Shown: one piece after another, positions 31,600 through 46,859 of the stretch
Layout of the letters: every line of letters starts with the position of its first letter
How positions within the stretch are numbered: position 1 is the stretch's first letter
DNA from: Dentipellis sp. KUC8613
Lineage: Eukaryota > Basidiomycota > Agaricomycetes > Russulales > Hericiaceae
Length of the DNA: 64,000 bases
NCBI GenBank assembly: GCA_002286715.1
Contig: NSJX01000010.1
Coordinates: 250,656-314,655 of the forward strand
Direction of reading: 5' to 3'
Program-made: the position numbers and the translations under genes
The notes under the pieces: model-generated
What the model saw: the letters and a program-made list of their open reading frames with translations, nothing else
Told to the model about the DNA's origin: nothing
Database searches by the model: none

Positions 31600-33475
31600 A
31601 TGACCACTTTCTCTCTCCAGTCGCTCGTGGGCGAGCTGGGATGGAAAGAAGCACTGTCCGTTGGTCTTGGATATCTGGCGCTCCAACACGTTCTCCGGTG
31701 GAAGCGATACAATGACATCCACCGCAAGTTTGGGGACAAGATCGACAGGCTCACGGTGCAGGATGCGCAGGAGATCGCTGCATTGTCGACACAATATGAT
31801 ATGCCCACCGCGGTCGGGACTGGGGTGGCAGTTGGTTTTCTTAAGACGCATGCTATCGTGAGCGTTCCTCGTACTGCTAACGAGGAAGGCCGTGGCCGAC
31901 GAGCTGTCATACGAGCCCTCGATATCAGAACTCTTAGTGAATACCGGCCAACTAAGCCAGCTGGATGCTATTGCGAAGCGACACGTCGACGTGAGTATCC
32001 ATCATCCTTTCGTCGCCGAGATCTGACATCTTTCTCTCGAAAGACCGGCATTATGATTGGTATGTCAATGTTGAGCTTCACGCCTGCGCCAGCTTCGATT
32101 GACCATTAATTGCATTGTAGAGACGTGGACATCCTGCCCCTTGTCCAAGATCTCGCCTTCGGAGAAGCCACAGGATCTGTCGTCTCTTGACCCTCGAGCA
32201 TACCTCGCTATCGCCCGTGTCAACTGGTTGCATCGCAAGTACAAGATCGTACGTTACACGTTTCCACATACAAACAGAAATTCATTGGTCTGTAGAGCAA
32301 TGATGACTTCCTTTACACCCTCAGCATGTTTGTGATTGGGCCCATCGTACGTCTGTCTCACGGCCGTCAGTCGAAGCAATAGAGTCAATTCCCTTGTGTA
32401 GAGAGGGGCAGAAGCGTGGGGATGGCGCACTCTATCGCCGCTAGAATGCCAGGTGTGTATCACGAGATTCAAATTTCATCATGCTGTTTTGACGCTGCCG
32501 AATATAGGCGATATTCGTCCTCTGGTGTGAAGTCGGGCGATTAATGAACATCAAAGACATACCGGATACGTTGGAGGAACTGATAACATGGGCAGAGGTA
32601 GGTTGAGCTCTTGTATGATAACTTATAAAGTCTCAAGAAAGCCGTTTTTTGACAGGCGTACGAGGAACGCTACATGGTCCCCGCCATTACCAACCACCAA
32701 CTCATCGTCCCCTTGATGGAAGTCGTCACGTCCCCAATGACCACGCTATTCGGATGGAGGAAGCTCTGGTATCGGATCTTCATCTGCCTCCAACCCGACC
32801 GCTTGCGGGTTGCACTCATGTATGTTGCTTTCCCGATGCGATTCACGTATGCTAATACGTCTGCGGCAGGCTTCCAGAGCAACCACGTCTACTTACATCC
32901 TTCGCAAACGGCACGATCCGCTGCATAGCATTCTACCTGCGCTACCTGGCCTTACCTCTCGTATGGCCCCGGCGCACCATTCCCGAGGTATTTAAGCCCA
33001 ATTCTTCTGATGGGTCTCTCCCGAGAATGCGGCCCAAAGCGTGCGTGGTACCTACATATCCATATATATCCCCAAACTGAATACGATTCTCAGCTTCAAC
33101 CCGAAGCCATGGTACAAGCCCGAACCCCAAGGACTTGCTCGGCTTGTAGAGAATGTCAAAGTCGCGATTGGTTTGCAGAATGCCGAGGATGTTCCCGGAC
33201 CGAAATTCAGGTCGCAAGGATACCGCCTCGAGGAGCTGGTTCGCTTCGTTCTTCCTCTCCTTGATGCAAAAGCACTAGTACTTATGTTATGTCATTCTAG
33301 GGCCCGATTCGGTACGAGGATTGTAAGTATATCTCCTCCGCCCCCATGCCACCCCAATATAGTGACTGATGTTATACTTGCCACAGACGGTCATGACGAG
33401 GTTATTCGAGAAGCTGGTGAAATGTTGGGGTGTCCACTTAGTGGTCATTGGGCTCGAAAAAATAGCGGTTCATAA
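31600..33475 (+). CDS. mpaB-like ER-bound oxygenase family protein
   Basis: Related to MpaB/MpaB', the ER-bound oxygenases of mycophenolic acid synthesis that cleave a prenyl chain, and to the latex-clearing (Lcp) oxygenase fold. The substrate here is unknown. Twelve exons: 31600-31857, 31916-31990, 32044-32059, 32121-32248, 32296-32346, 32402-32452, 32508-32597, 32656-32819, 32870-33040, 33094-33238, 33301-33322, 33387-33475; 1260 bp, 419 residues. Family motifs: RYNDIHRKFGDKIDRLT, LKTHAIPSISELLVNTGQL, ARVNWLHRKYKISNDDFLYT, WGWRTLSPLE, YEERYMVPAITNHQL, QGYRLEELGPIRYED, and a terminal GCPL. The N-terminal hydrophobic stretch (ALSVGLGYLALQHVL) would serve as the ER anchor. Two exons are only 16 and 22 bp. 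Confidence 0.85.
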
Positions 33476-34008
33476 CACCTTGGTTTTTATCTACACGTCT
33501 CATTTACAAGTACTGTATCGTATCGCTGAGCCTGTGCTTGCCTACGCGCAATGACAATACACACTACTGTAAGCATCATATTGTGTGGTCATCCACCTGT
33601 GTAGCGCTGCTTTAGCCGAACCGGCAAGCCGGGCCGGTTGAATTGGAGGCGCTTGTCTCGCGTCATCTAGTATTTACATCCACTGTTCCTCCGACTCTCT
33701 CTCTTCCTTCAATTTCACTTGCTCCGCCCAGCAAACAACGAACCAAGTGATCATTACTCTGCTATTACCTTTTAATCACGCCAATTGCTAGCATATCCTT
33801 TCGACTTTCTGTTGCAGCTTGAAGCTCACGACCACCAGGCAGAGTGCGGCGGAGTCACTGAGAACGAGATACAGCTCAGGCGAGCTTGCAATTGGTATGT
33901 CGCCCTTCAGTTGCCTCACTGATGCGTTCATACCTCTAGCTTACTCTTCTTATGCACTGATACGTCGTCACTAGACAGTCTCCTATTAGATCAATCGCTC
34001 ACATAGCA
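33476..34008. other. intergenic
   Basis: Contains the promoter of the F-box gene. No TATA box obvious near 34009; no further gene seen. Confidence 0.5.
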
Positions 34009-35336
34009 ATGATTGACCGAGGCACACTCCCTCTCCCTGTCGAGATAATGGACGAGATATTTCAATACCTCCCAAGCGACACGCACTTCCCTTCCCTCCT
34101 CCGCGCCAACTCCCGCATCCACGAGATCGCGCTCCGGCAGCTCTACAGCAACATCGACGTCGTCCGCGGCGCACAGGCCATTCAGCTCCTCGCATCATTA
34201 ATCAAGTACGACAAGCCAAAGCCGACCGCTGTTCCTGCCTCTTCGCGGCCTCGCCATTTCACGCGGCGTCACGACCTCATCAAGGGCCTCAGGATCGACT
34301 TCTGCGACAACCAGCTGTCGGTGAACGCTTTGGTGCTGATCCATGACGCGCTACGCAAGCTGCCCCGCCTCACCGGGCTGACGATCGAGTTCTCGAGCAC
34401 GGACAACCGGCGGCTCCTCTCCTGGATATTCCCGCTCGACGCGCCGTTCAAGTTGAAGACGTTCGTCACTTCTGTCAGGTCGGTGTCCTATACCTACATC
34501 TTATTCACCCGGGGCTATTTCTGGATGAATAATCAGACTGAACTCATGCCTTTTAGATATGAACCGAGGCTGGCGAGGTTCCTCGAGAGCCAGCCGGAGC
34601 TGCTCGACCTGTCGCTCCGCGGGCTCCAATCCATCACGCCCTTCACGCTCAAACCAGATGCGCTCCCGCGCTTACAGACATTCCGCTCAGTCCACGCCGG
34701 GCCCACAGTCATCGCAGAAGTGCATACACCTCCCTTCCCCCTATATCCCATCACTCTGATCATGCCTACTAACTTCAACCCCACAGATTGTCGCAAACCG
34801 ACCAGTACAGGGCGTCTCGCTTTCCTTGTACTCCGATCACGACTTCTGCGCACTCTCGATGCTCGCGCTGTCCTCCGCCACCGTCAAGCGCCTCACGATC
34901 CTCATCCTCGACTACGCCGCGCCGTCCGAGCTCCTGCCACAAGTGGCAGCACATCTCCCGGACCTGGAGGCGCTGCACATCGTTGCGCTCGTGGCGCAAT
35001 ACGACATGGTGAGCCGCGGCCTCTCTCTCACAACTACAGCTGTCATTTGTTTCTCACTGCGTGTTTGCTCCCCCGCAGGACACGCTCCGGGGCTCCGCGT
35101 CCCTCTTATCGGCGTTCCCGTCGCTGCGGTACCTCACGCTCATGGCGACCAACGCGAAGGGCTCCGCCGAGGACGAGGCGTCGATTGCGGAGTGCTGGGC
35201 CAAGTCGTGTCCCACGTTGAAGACGATCATCATGCCGCAGGGCAAGGTGTGGTTCCCGTGTAATGGGCGCTGGGTTTGCACGACGCCGAAGGAGCGCGGG
35301 GGCAAGGATGCGGGGGAGGCGGGTTGTAAGGCATAG
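34009..35336 (+). CDS. F-box domain protein
   Basis: Likely substrate adaptor of an SCF ubiquitin ligase. Four exons: 34009-34478, 34557-34719, 34787-35008, 35079-35336; 370 residues. The N terminus shows an F-box (LPLPVEIMDEIFQYLPSD ... LRANSRIHEIALRQLYSNI, residues about 7-48). Leucine-rich stretches follow (LRKLPRLTGLTIEF, LLDLSLRGLQ, LPDLEALHIVAL, FPSLRYLTLMA) that resemble irregular leucine-rich repeats. This architecture is very common and strongly expanded in Agaricomycetes, so the target cannot be guessed. Confidence 0.85.
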
Positions 35337-35618
35337 TGGGCATTGGAGGTACGGGTCTCTGAATTTGAGGCGGGGCGATATTTGACTCATGCTGGTATGC
35401 AGGCTGTGGTTTCATTGGGATTTTGCTAGGGATTGTGTCCGTGTATGATTTGTACTTTATCAAAGGAATGCAGTGACGAAAGGTGCGCATATGGGACGCA
35501 TAGATTGAGATATTCAACTCCTATTCCTAAACATACATGAGAGAATCCAGACATGATACTACTTATACATGAAATAGATCAACAGCCCTGAACCCTTTCG
35601 AACCTAAAATTACATCCC

Positions 35619-37534
35619 TCACTCATCGCGGGGAACAGCATCACGCCCATCGTCATAGAACCCCGTAAAGTCGAACCTATCCAGCTTCCCACCCTCATTT
35701 GCCAACCCAAGCCTCTCCATCGTGAGCCCCGCCACCCTCGCAAACAGCGAACTATCGAGCTTCTCCGCGCCGGGCAGCGCGGCGCCCTTGAAGTCGCCCG
35801 CAGCGCGCCCGCCATACTTGACGGAGAAGAACGCGAGCGCGCGCTGGACCTTGCAGAGGTGCTCGTTCGGGTGCACGAGCGTGTTCTGCACGACGCGCGG
35901 CCACGGGCTGCCGCCCGCCGCGAGCGCGCTCTTGAACGTGTGGATCGTCATCTCGCCCTTCTGGGGCGCGCCGTTCTCCAGCTTCGACGGCGGCGGCACG
36001 GGCGCAAGTGCCTCGCTCCCCGTGCTCGCGTAGAAGTCCGCGATGGGCGCGGCAGGCCGCCCGCCCGCGACGTACCACCCGACCGACATGGCGAAGTACG
36101 TGCGCACGAGCAGCAGCCGGCTCGCGAGCGCGAGTGCGGGGTCGGCGCCCGCGGGGTTGGACGCGCTGCGCGGGAGCGCGAAGGTCGGGAGGAAGTGCGA
36201 GGAGGTGACGAGGTGCATCCTGCAGCGCGTCGGAACGGTCAGCATGCGCCTTCTCTATCTGCTCCGGTATCGAAAGTGCTCACAGGAAGAAATCAGCGTT
36301 GAACTTCTCGCCCGCCTTCTTGCCGGGCCCCGCCCAGCCCCCGACGCCGTACCACAGCACGTTGCCCCAGACGACCTCCTCGACCATGACCTCAAGCCGG
36401 CGCTCGACCTCTTCAGCCGTCGTCGCGCCGTCGAGCCATTCCTCGTACCACTCCGTCACGAGCGCGTGGATGCGGTCGCCCGAGCGCGCGATGAACGTCT
36501 CGTATTTCTTCGGGCTGCCCGCTTCGACGGCCGTGCCCGCCGCGAAGGCGGGGTCGGCGAGCAGGCGCTGGTGCAGGCGGAAGGTCGGCTTCGGCGGGGG
36601 CGAGGAGGCGGGCTGGGAGGTGAGTGTGAGGGACGCAAGGCGCTTCAGGAGGGCGACGCTGGGGGTGGACGCGAAGTCGGGGTGGGACGAGAATAGCGAG
36701 AACGGCACGACCGGGGTCTGCATGGGCGGGTGCACAGCGGTCATCGCGAGGCCTATTCGATGAACGATGTGAGTTGAGTTCTTTGACATGCTGGTACATG
36801 TCAAATGCGAGCTTACCCTCCGCTAGCTGTCCCTTGACGCCAAACTCGATGCCATAGCCGATGTGGATGAACGGGTGCACAAGGCTCGCGAGGCACCGGT
36901 TCAGCATCTCGGGCTGCTTCTTCTGACCCTTGCCGCCGTTGGCCTTGTCGCGCGCGTTCAGCTCGTCCAGGTTGTGGATGTAGTTGAACTCGGGCGAGAA
37001 GATGAAGCGCTCGACGGTCTCTGTGATGTCGTGGGTGTCGAGGTAGTTCAGGAAGTACGCGAGGTAAGCGTTGTAGTATCTGAGACCATACTCGTTAGAG
37101 ATTGTGTACGGTGGGGAAAGCGGAAGTGAACTGACTCGTCTTCGTCAAGGTGGTCCAAGAAATCTTCGTCCGTGATCAGGTGCGGGGACGGGACGAGGGG
37201 CTTCTGGTACTGCATGTGCGTCGCGTACGCGGCGTCGAGCAGAGCGGGCGGGGCACCGAGTGCGTAGATCGCAAACATGTGGTGCGTGGAATGACTGTAC
37301 TCGATGGTACGCATCAGCAAGACACCAGTCAGAAGCCAAAACAAAAACGCACTTGTGGAAGCGCATGTCGTTGAAGTACGTGTGGTAGTGCTCCTGGTTG
37401 TGCAGCAGCTTCTCCACGAGCCGCGCCCCGCTCGCGGGGTCGGGGCCTGGGAGCGCAATGTTGCCCCGCGCGCCGGCGGGCAGCGAGTAGAGCCTCTTGG
37501 CGAGGGCCTGGTTCACGGTGTTGCTGGTGGGCAT
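35619..37534 (-). CDS. questin oxidase-like protein (DUF4243; AflY/MdpL-type)
   Basis: Member of the questin oxidase-like family, whose characterised members perform Baeyer-Villiger-type ring opening of anthraquinones in polyketide pathways. Many fungal members lie outside such clusters. Five exons: 37534-37353, 37294-37136, 37079-36817, 36752-36284, 36219-35619; 1674 bp, 557 residues. Family motifs: HNQEHYHTYFNDMRFHNHST near residue 50, HHMFAIYALGAPPALLDAAY, and VHPFIHIGYGIEFGVKGQ, then LAEGLAMTAVHPP across intron 3. The C-terminal part has HPNEHLCKVQRALAFF. No polyketide synthase is present within the window, so a tailoring role is only a possibility. Confidence 0.82.
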
Positions 37535-40604
<3,070 letters not shown>

Positions 40605-41193
40605 GATGCGTTCAAGCTGCTGCTACGATGTCGACGCGCGGAAAGGGGATGCTCGGGTAGATAACAGACAGCGAAGGCCGTCTCCGGCGATCCTACCTTA
40701 TATACTGCGCCAGTAGCATGTTATCTGGCGATCGCGCATGAGAACGGGGGAAGCACGCCATCGAGAGCATTTAATTGCTCATTGTGGAGGAGCCGTGATT
40801 GCGTGAAAAAGTGGCAGATGGCCAACATCGCACCAGGGCCTCGAATGGTGGCATTTCAGCGGGCTTTTCTTGGCCGAGTTTGCGTGCGATGATGAAGAGT
40901 GGTGCGCTTTGGTGTCTGTGCGCTAGAAAAGTGTGAGCTTGTGGACTCGGGCTGCATGAGAAGGCAATAGGAGAGATCAGGGGAGTTATATGGGGCCCCG
41001 AATTGGGGCTAGCCGCATAATCACGAGGTTATTGCCGATCTTATACCCTTACTTCGAGGTTAAGGTCAATCACGACGTACCTTTCATTCTCAACGTTCAC
41101 ATCAGGGAATCCGCCCAAGAAATGTATGCTCCAATATGCAGCTTATATTAGCTTATAAAGCCTATAATCGTTATAAACGCTGTAAGTTCATAC
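40605..41193. other. intergenic before the assembly gap
   Basis: Upstream region of the sulfhydrylase gene. It ends in an AT-rich stretch with TTATAAACGCTGTAAG at 41171-41186 that resembles sequence across the gap. Confidence 0.5.
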
Positions 41194-42023
41194 NNNNNNN
41201 NNNNNNNNNNNNNNNNNNNNNNNNNNNNNNNNNNNNNNNNNNNNNNNNNNNNNNNNNNNNNNNNNNNNNNNNNNNNNNNNNNNNNNNNNNNNNNNNNNNN
41301 NNNNNNNNNNNNNNNNNNNNNNNNNNNNNNNNNNNNNNNNNNNNNNNNNNNNNNNNNNNNNNNNNNNNNNNNNNNNNNNNNNNNNNNNNNNNNNNNNNNN
41401 NNNNNNNNNNNNNNNNNNNNNNNNNNNNNNNNNNNNNNNNNNNNNNNNNNNNNNNNNNNNNNNNNNNNNNNNNNNNNNNNNNNNNNNNNNNNNNNNNNNN
41501 NNNNNNNNNNNNNNNNNNNNNNNNNNNNNNNNNNNNNNNNNNNNNNNNNNNNNNNNNNNNNNNNNNNNNNNNNNNNNNNNNNNNNNNNNNNNNNNNNNNN
41601 NNNNNNNNNNNNNNNNNNNNNNNNNNNNNNNNNNNNNNNNNNNNNNNNNNNNNNNNNNNNNNNNNNNNNNNNNNNNNNNNNNNNNNNNNNNNNNNNNNNN
41701 NNNNNNNNNNNNNNNNNNNNNNNNNNNNNNNNNNNNNNNNNNNNNNNNNNNNNNNNNNNNNNNNNNNNNNNNNNNNNNNNNNNNNNNNNNNNNNNNNNNN
41801 NNNNNNNNNNNNNNNNNNNNNNNNNNNNNNNNNNNNNNNNNNNNNNNNNNNNNNNNNNNNNNNNNNNNNNNNNNNNNNNNNNNNNNNNNNNNNNNNNNNN
41901 NNNNNNNNNNNNNNNNNNNNNNNNNNNNNNNNNNNNNNNNNNNNNNNNNNNNNNNNNNNNNNNNNNNNNNNNNNNNNNNNNNNNNNNNNNNNNNNNNNNN
42001 NNNNNNNNNNNNNNNNNNNNNNN
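41194..42023. other. assembly gap (830 N)
   Basis: Unknown bases. Open frames crossing it are artefacts. TTACAAACGCTGAAAG at 42071-42086 matches the left flank at 14 of 16 positions, hinting that a repeat caused the gap. Confidence 0.98.
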
Positions 42024-42569
42024 ACAAGCTCTCTACATGCGCATGTAGGCGCACGGAAACTTCCGGGGTCTTACAAACGCTGAAAGCGCTTATAGTCCAG
42101 AGGCGGATTCCCTGATGGCCCCCCAGGACTTTCGACGCTTTCAAAGCCTCAAATCACTTGAGAAGCTTCCTGAAACGAACTTGCACGTTGATTCCACATC
42201 ACGACGTTATTGTACGATGCGGCTGCACTCAAAGAGATCCAGGATATAGTGAGTTCGACGAACCACCCTGCTTATTGCTCATCAGCGGACCGAGGAATCT
42301 TGCATCAAACCACTCACTGTGAGTGCGTCGACTCTATCTGGCATTACAGAGTCCTGCAGCGCATAGAACTCCTCCGAGCCATCGATGGCAGAAACATGGA
42401 GGTACGTGCAACATACCCCCTCTCGTTTCGGTCCCGTCATGGACCCGTATAAGGAATTAGCGTCGATCGCCCCGTGGAGACGACGAGGCCAGCTGCGCTC
42501 GGCACTCCTTCCTTCACCACGACACCCATCATCTCACCTGCCTCCGCATCCTTTCTACAGAAATCACAG
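42024..42569. other. intergenic after the gap
   Basis: No supported gene. Confidence 0.5.
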
Positions 42570-42782
42570 ATGATACACCTACGAGAAGTACTTCGCGCGG
42601 TCCTGACCGCCGCACTTATAGGCTCGTTGCTGTTCTACACCTGTTCGCGCGCAGCCGGAGCTGCTATTCACTGGACTCTGGAGTGGATAGGTGAGCATCC
42701 TCGCTACTTTCTTCCATGTCCTCGGTGACAATCTTTCATCGTAGCACATTGGCTACCTTTGGGGAATGCCGGTCTTGTTTAG
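42570..42782 (+). CDS. possible small single-pass membrane peptide
   Basis: Two exons (42570-42690, 42745-42782) with good GTGAGC and GTAG borders give 52 residues, starting MIHLREVLRAVLTAALIGS and continuing LLFYTCSRAAGA. One hydrophobic span is clear. No family is recognised. Such a short frame can arise by chance. Confidence 0.3.
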
Positions 42783-43185
42783 AGCCCGAGGGGCTCAATT
42801 ACAGAGAATGAATTACCGTAAGACAGGTATGCGAGAATCAATCCTGTGGGCTGGTCCATTTTCTTAGCATTGTTGGTATCAGAAACCCCTAATCCCGTCA
42901 GAAGCTAGCTTCCTTGTCTCAACTGGAGCTGTCAAAGAACCTTTCTCGTTAGTGGGGGTAGACCAACGACCTTGCTAGTCGAATCGAAATTTCGCAGCAA
43001 GGCGTCTTCTTCGACACACGCTGATCCAACCGCTATGCTTCCATCCGCAGTCATGGATCCTCCCTCCTGCTTCGCGACGTAAAACTCATAAATAGCGGGC
43101 TTCCTGGCCTTACCTGCACCATCGCACATCGCACAAGAACCGCAGTCCCAAGAACCTCGTTTCCTACCATTTTCGCTGTATCACC

Positions 43186-43335
43186 ATGCTCAAATACCTT
43201 GCTGTTGCCCTTTTTATTGGTTTGGTGATTGCTGGTACGTCGAATCATTGCTAGTGACCGCATCCTGTTCGCTCACGATTTTTTACTCTAGTCGCGGTCG
43301 TCCATCCACCGATTGTGGTCTATGTTGTTATTTGA
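43186..43335 (+). CDS. possible 30-residue hydrophobic peptide with an intron
   Basis: Exons 43186-43234 and 43292-43335 join at canonical GTACGT and CTCTAG borders. They encode 30 residues, almost all hydrophobic (MLKYLAVALFIGLVIAVAVV, then HPPIVVYVVI). It has a clean ATG context (TCACCATGC). It could be a micropeptide or the leader of a decayed secreted-protein gene. No family is known to me. Confidence 0.3.
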
Positions 43336-44029
43336 TCAATCACTATACCTGTTGTTCACTGGCACGATAAAGGTCGGTTCCGTTCTCGTGTATTGCTCTC
43401 GCGAACAAAGCAGCTGAAGCATATTATTAGTATCTTCTCCATATTGTTAGCGATCGTTACCCCCGCGGCGTGGAGACCTTGTTCTCAACTGTTGGCGAGA
43501 ATACAGGGAGGGAGATAGCATTGGACACCGGTCGCTTATGTGTTTACGGTGTATATCAGCTTGTGACACATACTTGATTTTGATTCCACAATCTCGGTAG
43601 GAACATCTGAAGCAGCAGCTCCCCACAAACGAGGAAGTCAAGGTCAATTGCTACGAAAGTCAGCAAGATATCGCGGACGGGTTGCAGCTAGGCCTTGCAC
43701 ATATTATCGTGTACTAGTCAGTTGCGTGGCGGGAAAATTCAGAGGCAAATTCGGGAAGTTCACGAGGCTCGGTCGAAAGACATTTTTGCATGCCGATGCC
43801 TTGACCGCCTCATCCAACTCCCAGTCACTGCGGATTTCTGTTCACCAGATGCTCTCTTTCATCCTTCGGATCCACCGCGTTCCGACGGCGGGGTTGGGTT
43901 GGGTTTATACAGGCGTCGAAAGCAACTCGCATACGAGAAGACGTGGATACGGAGCTACAGACAGCCAAACAGATACTACAAGACCACATTGTCCACAATC
44001 TCCATCGTCTCCAACGGCTATTCCTCGGT
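43336..44029. other. intergenic
   Basis: No supported gene; 3' side of the hydrophobin at 44030. Confidence 0.5.
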
Positions 44030-44618
44030 TCAGAGGTTGATGTTGACGGGCGAGCATCCGAGGGAGATGAGGCCGTTCTGGAACACACATTGCAAGAATA
44101 TGTTAGGGGCACTGCCAAAACGTGGAAATGTATTCAAACTGACGAAGTTGTTGTTCTCGCAGCAGACGGGTTGAGCGTTGCAGGTCGCGCCAGAACCAAT
44201 GCCAACGACGCTGATAGGGTTGCAGGTCAATCCGACAAGGACGTTGAGGTCGCTGAGGACGATGCCGAGCAATCCAAAGATAGTGGTAGCAGCCGGGGAA
44301 CTGGCCTACAAAAAAGCTCGTGATTAGCTGGAGAGAAATGTACAGCATACGCGTCCTAGCTTACACTCTCTACGCTGTTGCAGCACTGGACAGGACCGGT
44401 GTTACACTGGCTCGCGGGCGGCGTGGCCGTGACGCTCGGTGGCGTAGTCTGATAGAAATCGTCAGGGAAAATCCACAGAGCACACCATCGTGCACACTGG
44501 CACATACCACGGTGACCGTCTTCGTGACCGGGGGGTTCCCGCCGCCAGGAGCGGCCGCCGCAAAGGCGGACATCGTGGCGAGGGTGTAGACGAACGCGGT
44601 GGAGATGCGAGGGAACAT
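44030..44618 (-). CDS. class I hydrophobin
   Basis: Secreted surface protein. Four exons: 44618-44508, 44448-44365, 44305-44144, 44077-44030; 405 bp, 134 residues. Signal peptide [20 protein letters not shown], ending near AAAAPGG. Eight cysteines: [11 protein letters not shown] (C-X6-CC), [17 protein letters not shown] (X13), NAQPVCC (X5) and [11 protein letters not shown] (12 residues after the CC pair). The last two exons (162 and 48 bp) are the same lengths as those of the hydrophobin at 46860, so the pair arose by tandem duplication. A TATA box lies about 90 bp upstream. Confidence 0.93.
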
Positions 44619-44704
44619 GGTCGAATAGCTAAGCTGGCAAGTGAGAGAGAAGATGTGCGTCTTCGAGAGCTGCTGGCTGCAGAATCCGTGTCGGACGGTC
44701 GCCC

Positions 44705-44711
44705 TTTTATA
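44705..44711 (-). promoter_or_regulatory. TATA box of hydrophobin at 44030-44618
   Basis: TATAAAA on the minus strand, 87 bp before the start codon. Confidence 0.6.
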
Positions 44712-46859
44712 CATCTCACGAGAGGCCACCTGGCCATTTCCGCGTAAATTCGAGCAGCCTGAGAGGTCAGGTGTTCGTCAATGAGTGTCGGACGTACCGT
44801 ACTCACTGCATTGCCGAGTAGTGCAACTAGGCCGTGGTGCAAGACTGAATAGCAGCTGAGAATCGTGGAGCCAGTTCATCTGGGCTGAACGGATGCCATA
44901 ACCTTGCATCACACACCGTCAGAGGGATGCGATGCGTGCCCGTGACATATCGGGGGTGCCGAGCAGCCCGCAGCCCGCGCACGAGTGCGAGTGCGAGTCA
45001 ACGTGCATGCCTTCCGTAAGCCTGGCAAAACGAAGCGGGAGTTCATCCTGATTCCGAGCCCTGCGATGTGATGATTCTGGGGTAGGTTGTTAGTGTAGAG
45101 GATGAGTCGGAATGGAAGGAAGATCGTGTGTACCCACGGGGTTCACATTCTGAGGCTTTCGGCTCAGCACAGTACAGATCACAAGCGGCTGGCTCCATGG
45201 GGTGTAAACTGCATGGCCGTCGCCGACTTGGGTGCCAGCACATGGGGCGCTGACGTCGATGTCCTGGGCAAGAACTCTGAAACAGCCTAAAGAGCGGAGG
45301 AAATGAATAAAGAATTCATTTTTTTCGGCGCCCCATGGCTCTGACAGTTGCACATTGAAAGTATTCGAAGTACAGCGGTGAGTGGCATGAGAAAGAGACG
45401 TGGCCGGCGAAAGCCGAAGGGTGGTCCCCGCGCCGAGTGTGGGGAACCTCAACCTTCCCTTCTGCGTCTGCAGTGGCTGACAGAACCCTCTGTCGCTGCA
45501 CAGCAGATGGTACACGATCGTCTCTTCCCAGTATATAACCCACTCTCACATCTCCGCAGACCTCCGTACGCGTTCCATGTGAAGGCATCGATGCGACGTC
45601 AAACATACTTTCCGCAAGTAAAGTCCAGCGAGGTGGGCCGTAATTATTTCATTGACCAGCACAGCGTTCATTGGCTGGCTCGGTGCATCGGAGGACGGGC
45701 ATCAATTCCATTGGATAACCGAATTCAAAATACTGACATGGGGCCCCACCGAGCCAGCGCTCCGCGGAATACCTGCACGAAAAGTGCATGCACGGTCGAG
45801 ACTGCGTCGACTCGTGATCCTAGTGCTGGCAATTCAAGGTAAATGCATTCTAAGGGTCACTCAGGATCATACAGCACTGCTGCACTGTTACGTTCTACTG
45901 TCTCGCGGTCGTTCCTGGTGGAGCGAAAGACGCACGGGTGTCGACGCGTTGCAGGTTCGCTCGTGTCCTCGTGTGGTTTACGGCACCGTTAATCACCTCG
46001 GGCACCACAAGACTGCTTCGTTCCGGATTCGGTAGGAGTGTACGTCGAGATGGATCTCTATTTCGCGTTTGGCAAATTTTAGAGGCCAAATATTGAACAA
46101 ACATCACTACAGCCTGCATCTGCAAGGCACTACTTACTTTGCAGGTTTGAGCGTACTCTCCGACGCCCACCATTTCCTACCACCTGGACGTATTGACAGT
46201 ATTTTTGTCACCCATGATGTTTGTGGCGGCCGCTTCTCTGACGTAGAGTAATGATTCGCAGGTACCGATGGACCCACCCTGTCTCGACTCCATGTATACA
46301 ACTGACATTGACATGCCTTCGAAGCATGACTATACACATGCCGGCATTCACTGCGAATTTCATACAACCCAAGGACATATTCCCACCAATCAGGTATCGT
46401 GCTCCACAGGCGTGACGGCCAGGCGCGCTGCATTCGTGCGTGTATCCAGGGCGGCGTCATGGGGTCCAAGTGAGAGAGACCTGAATGTTTTCTTGAGGCA
46501 AATACGACGGCCGATTCTCCGAGGACATTTGGATCCAGGATCGCCCACTGACGGGATCATCCCCTATTTCATCTAGCCAATGAAAAACAGACCGCTACTA
46601 ATCCAATCTGTGTTCGTTCCAAACATCTCGCCTGCACGTTTCTGGAACCCTTCTCCTTCTTTATCACGACGCAAATATGTGCCATGAAACGTTTATTTCC
46701 GCCGCCAAGTGCAGCCGTAAATAACTCGAATCTGACAAGAATAATTGTCCAAATTGTCCGTCAAGAAACCACAATAGCAGTAGTAAGAAACCCGGCGTGA
46801 ATCTGAGCACCACCTCCGACCTCCTTCGCTCAGCCGCTCTTAGTCGTTCGAGACATCCT
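44712..46859. other. intergenic between tandem hydrophobins
   Basis: About 2.2 kb without a supported gene. It holds the upstream region of the first hydrophobin of the pair and the 3' flank of the second. Confidence 0.45.

Noticed and set aside
41136..42144. Long frames crossing the gap on both strands
   Set aside because: They are open only because N codons hide stops.
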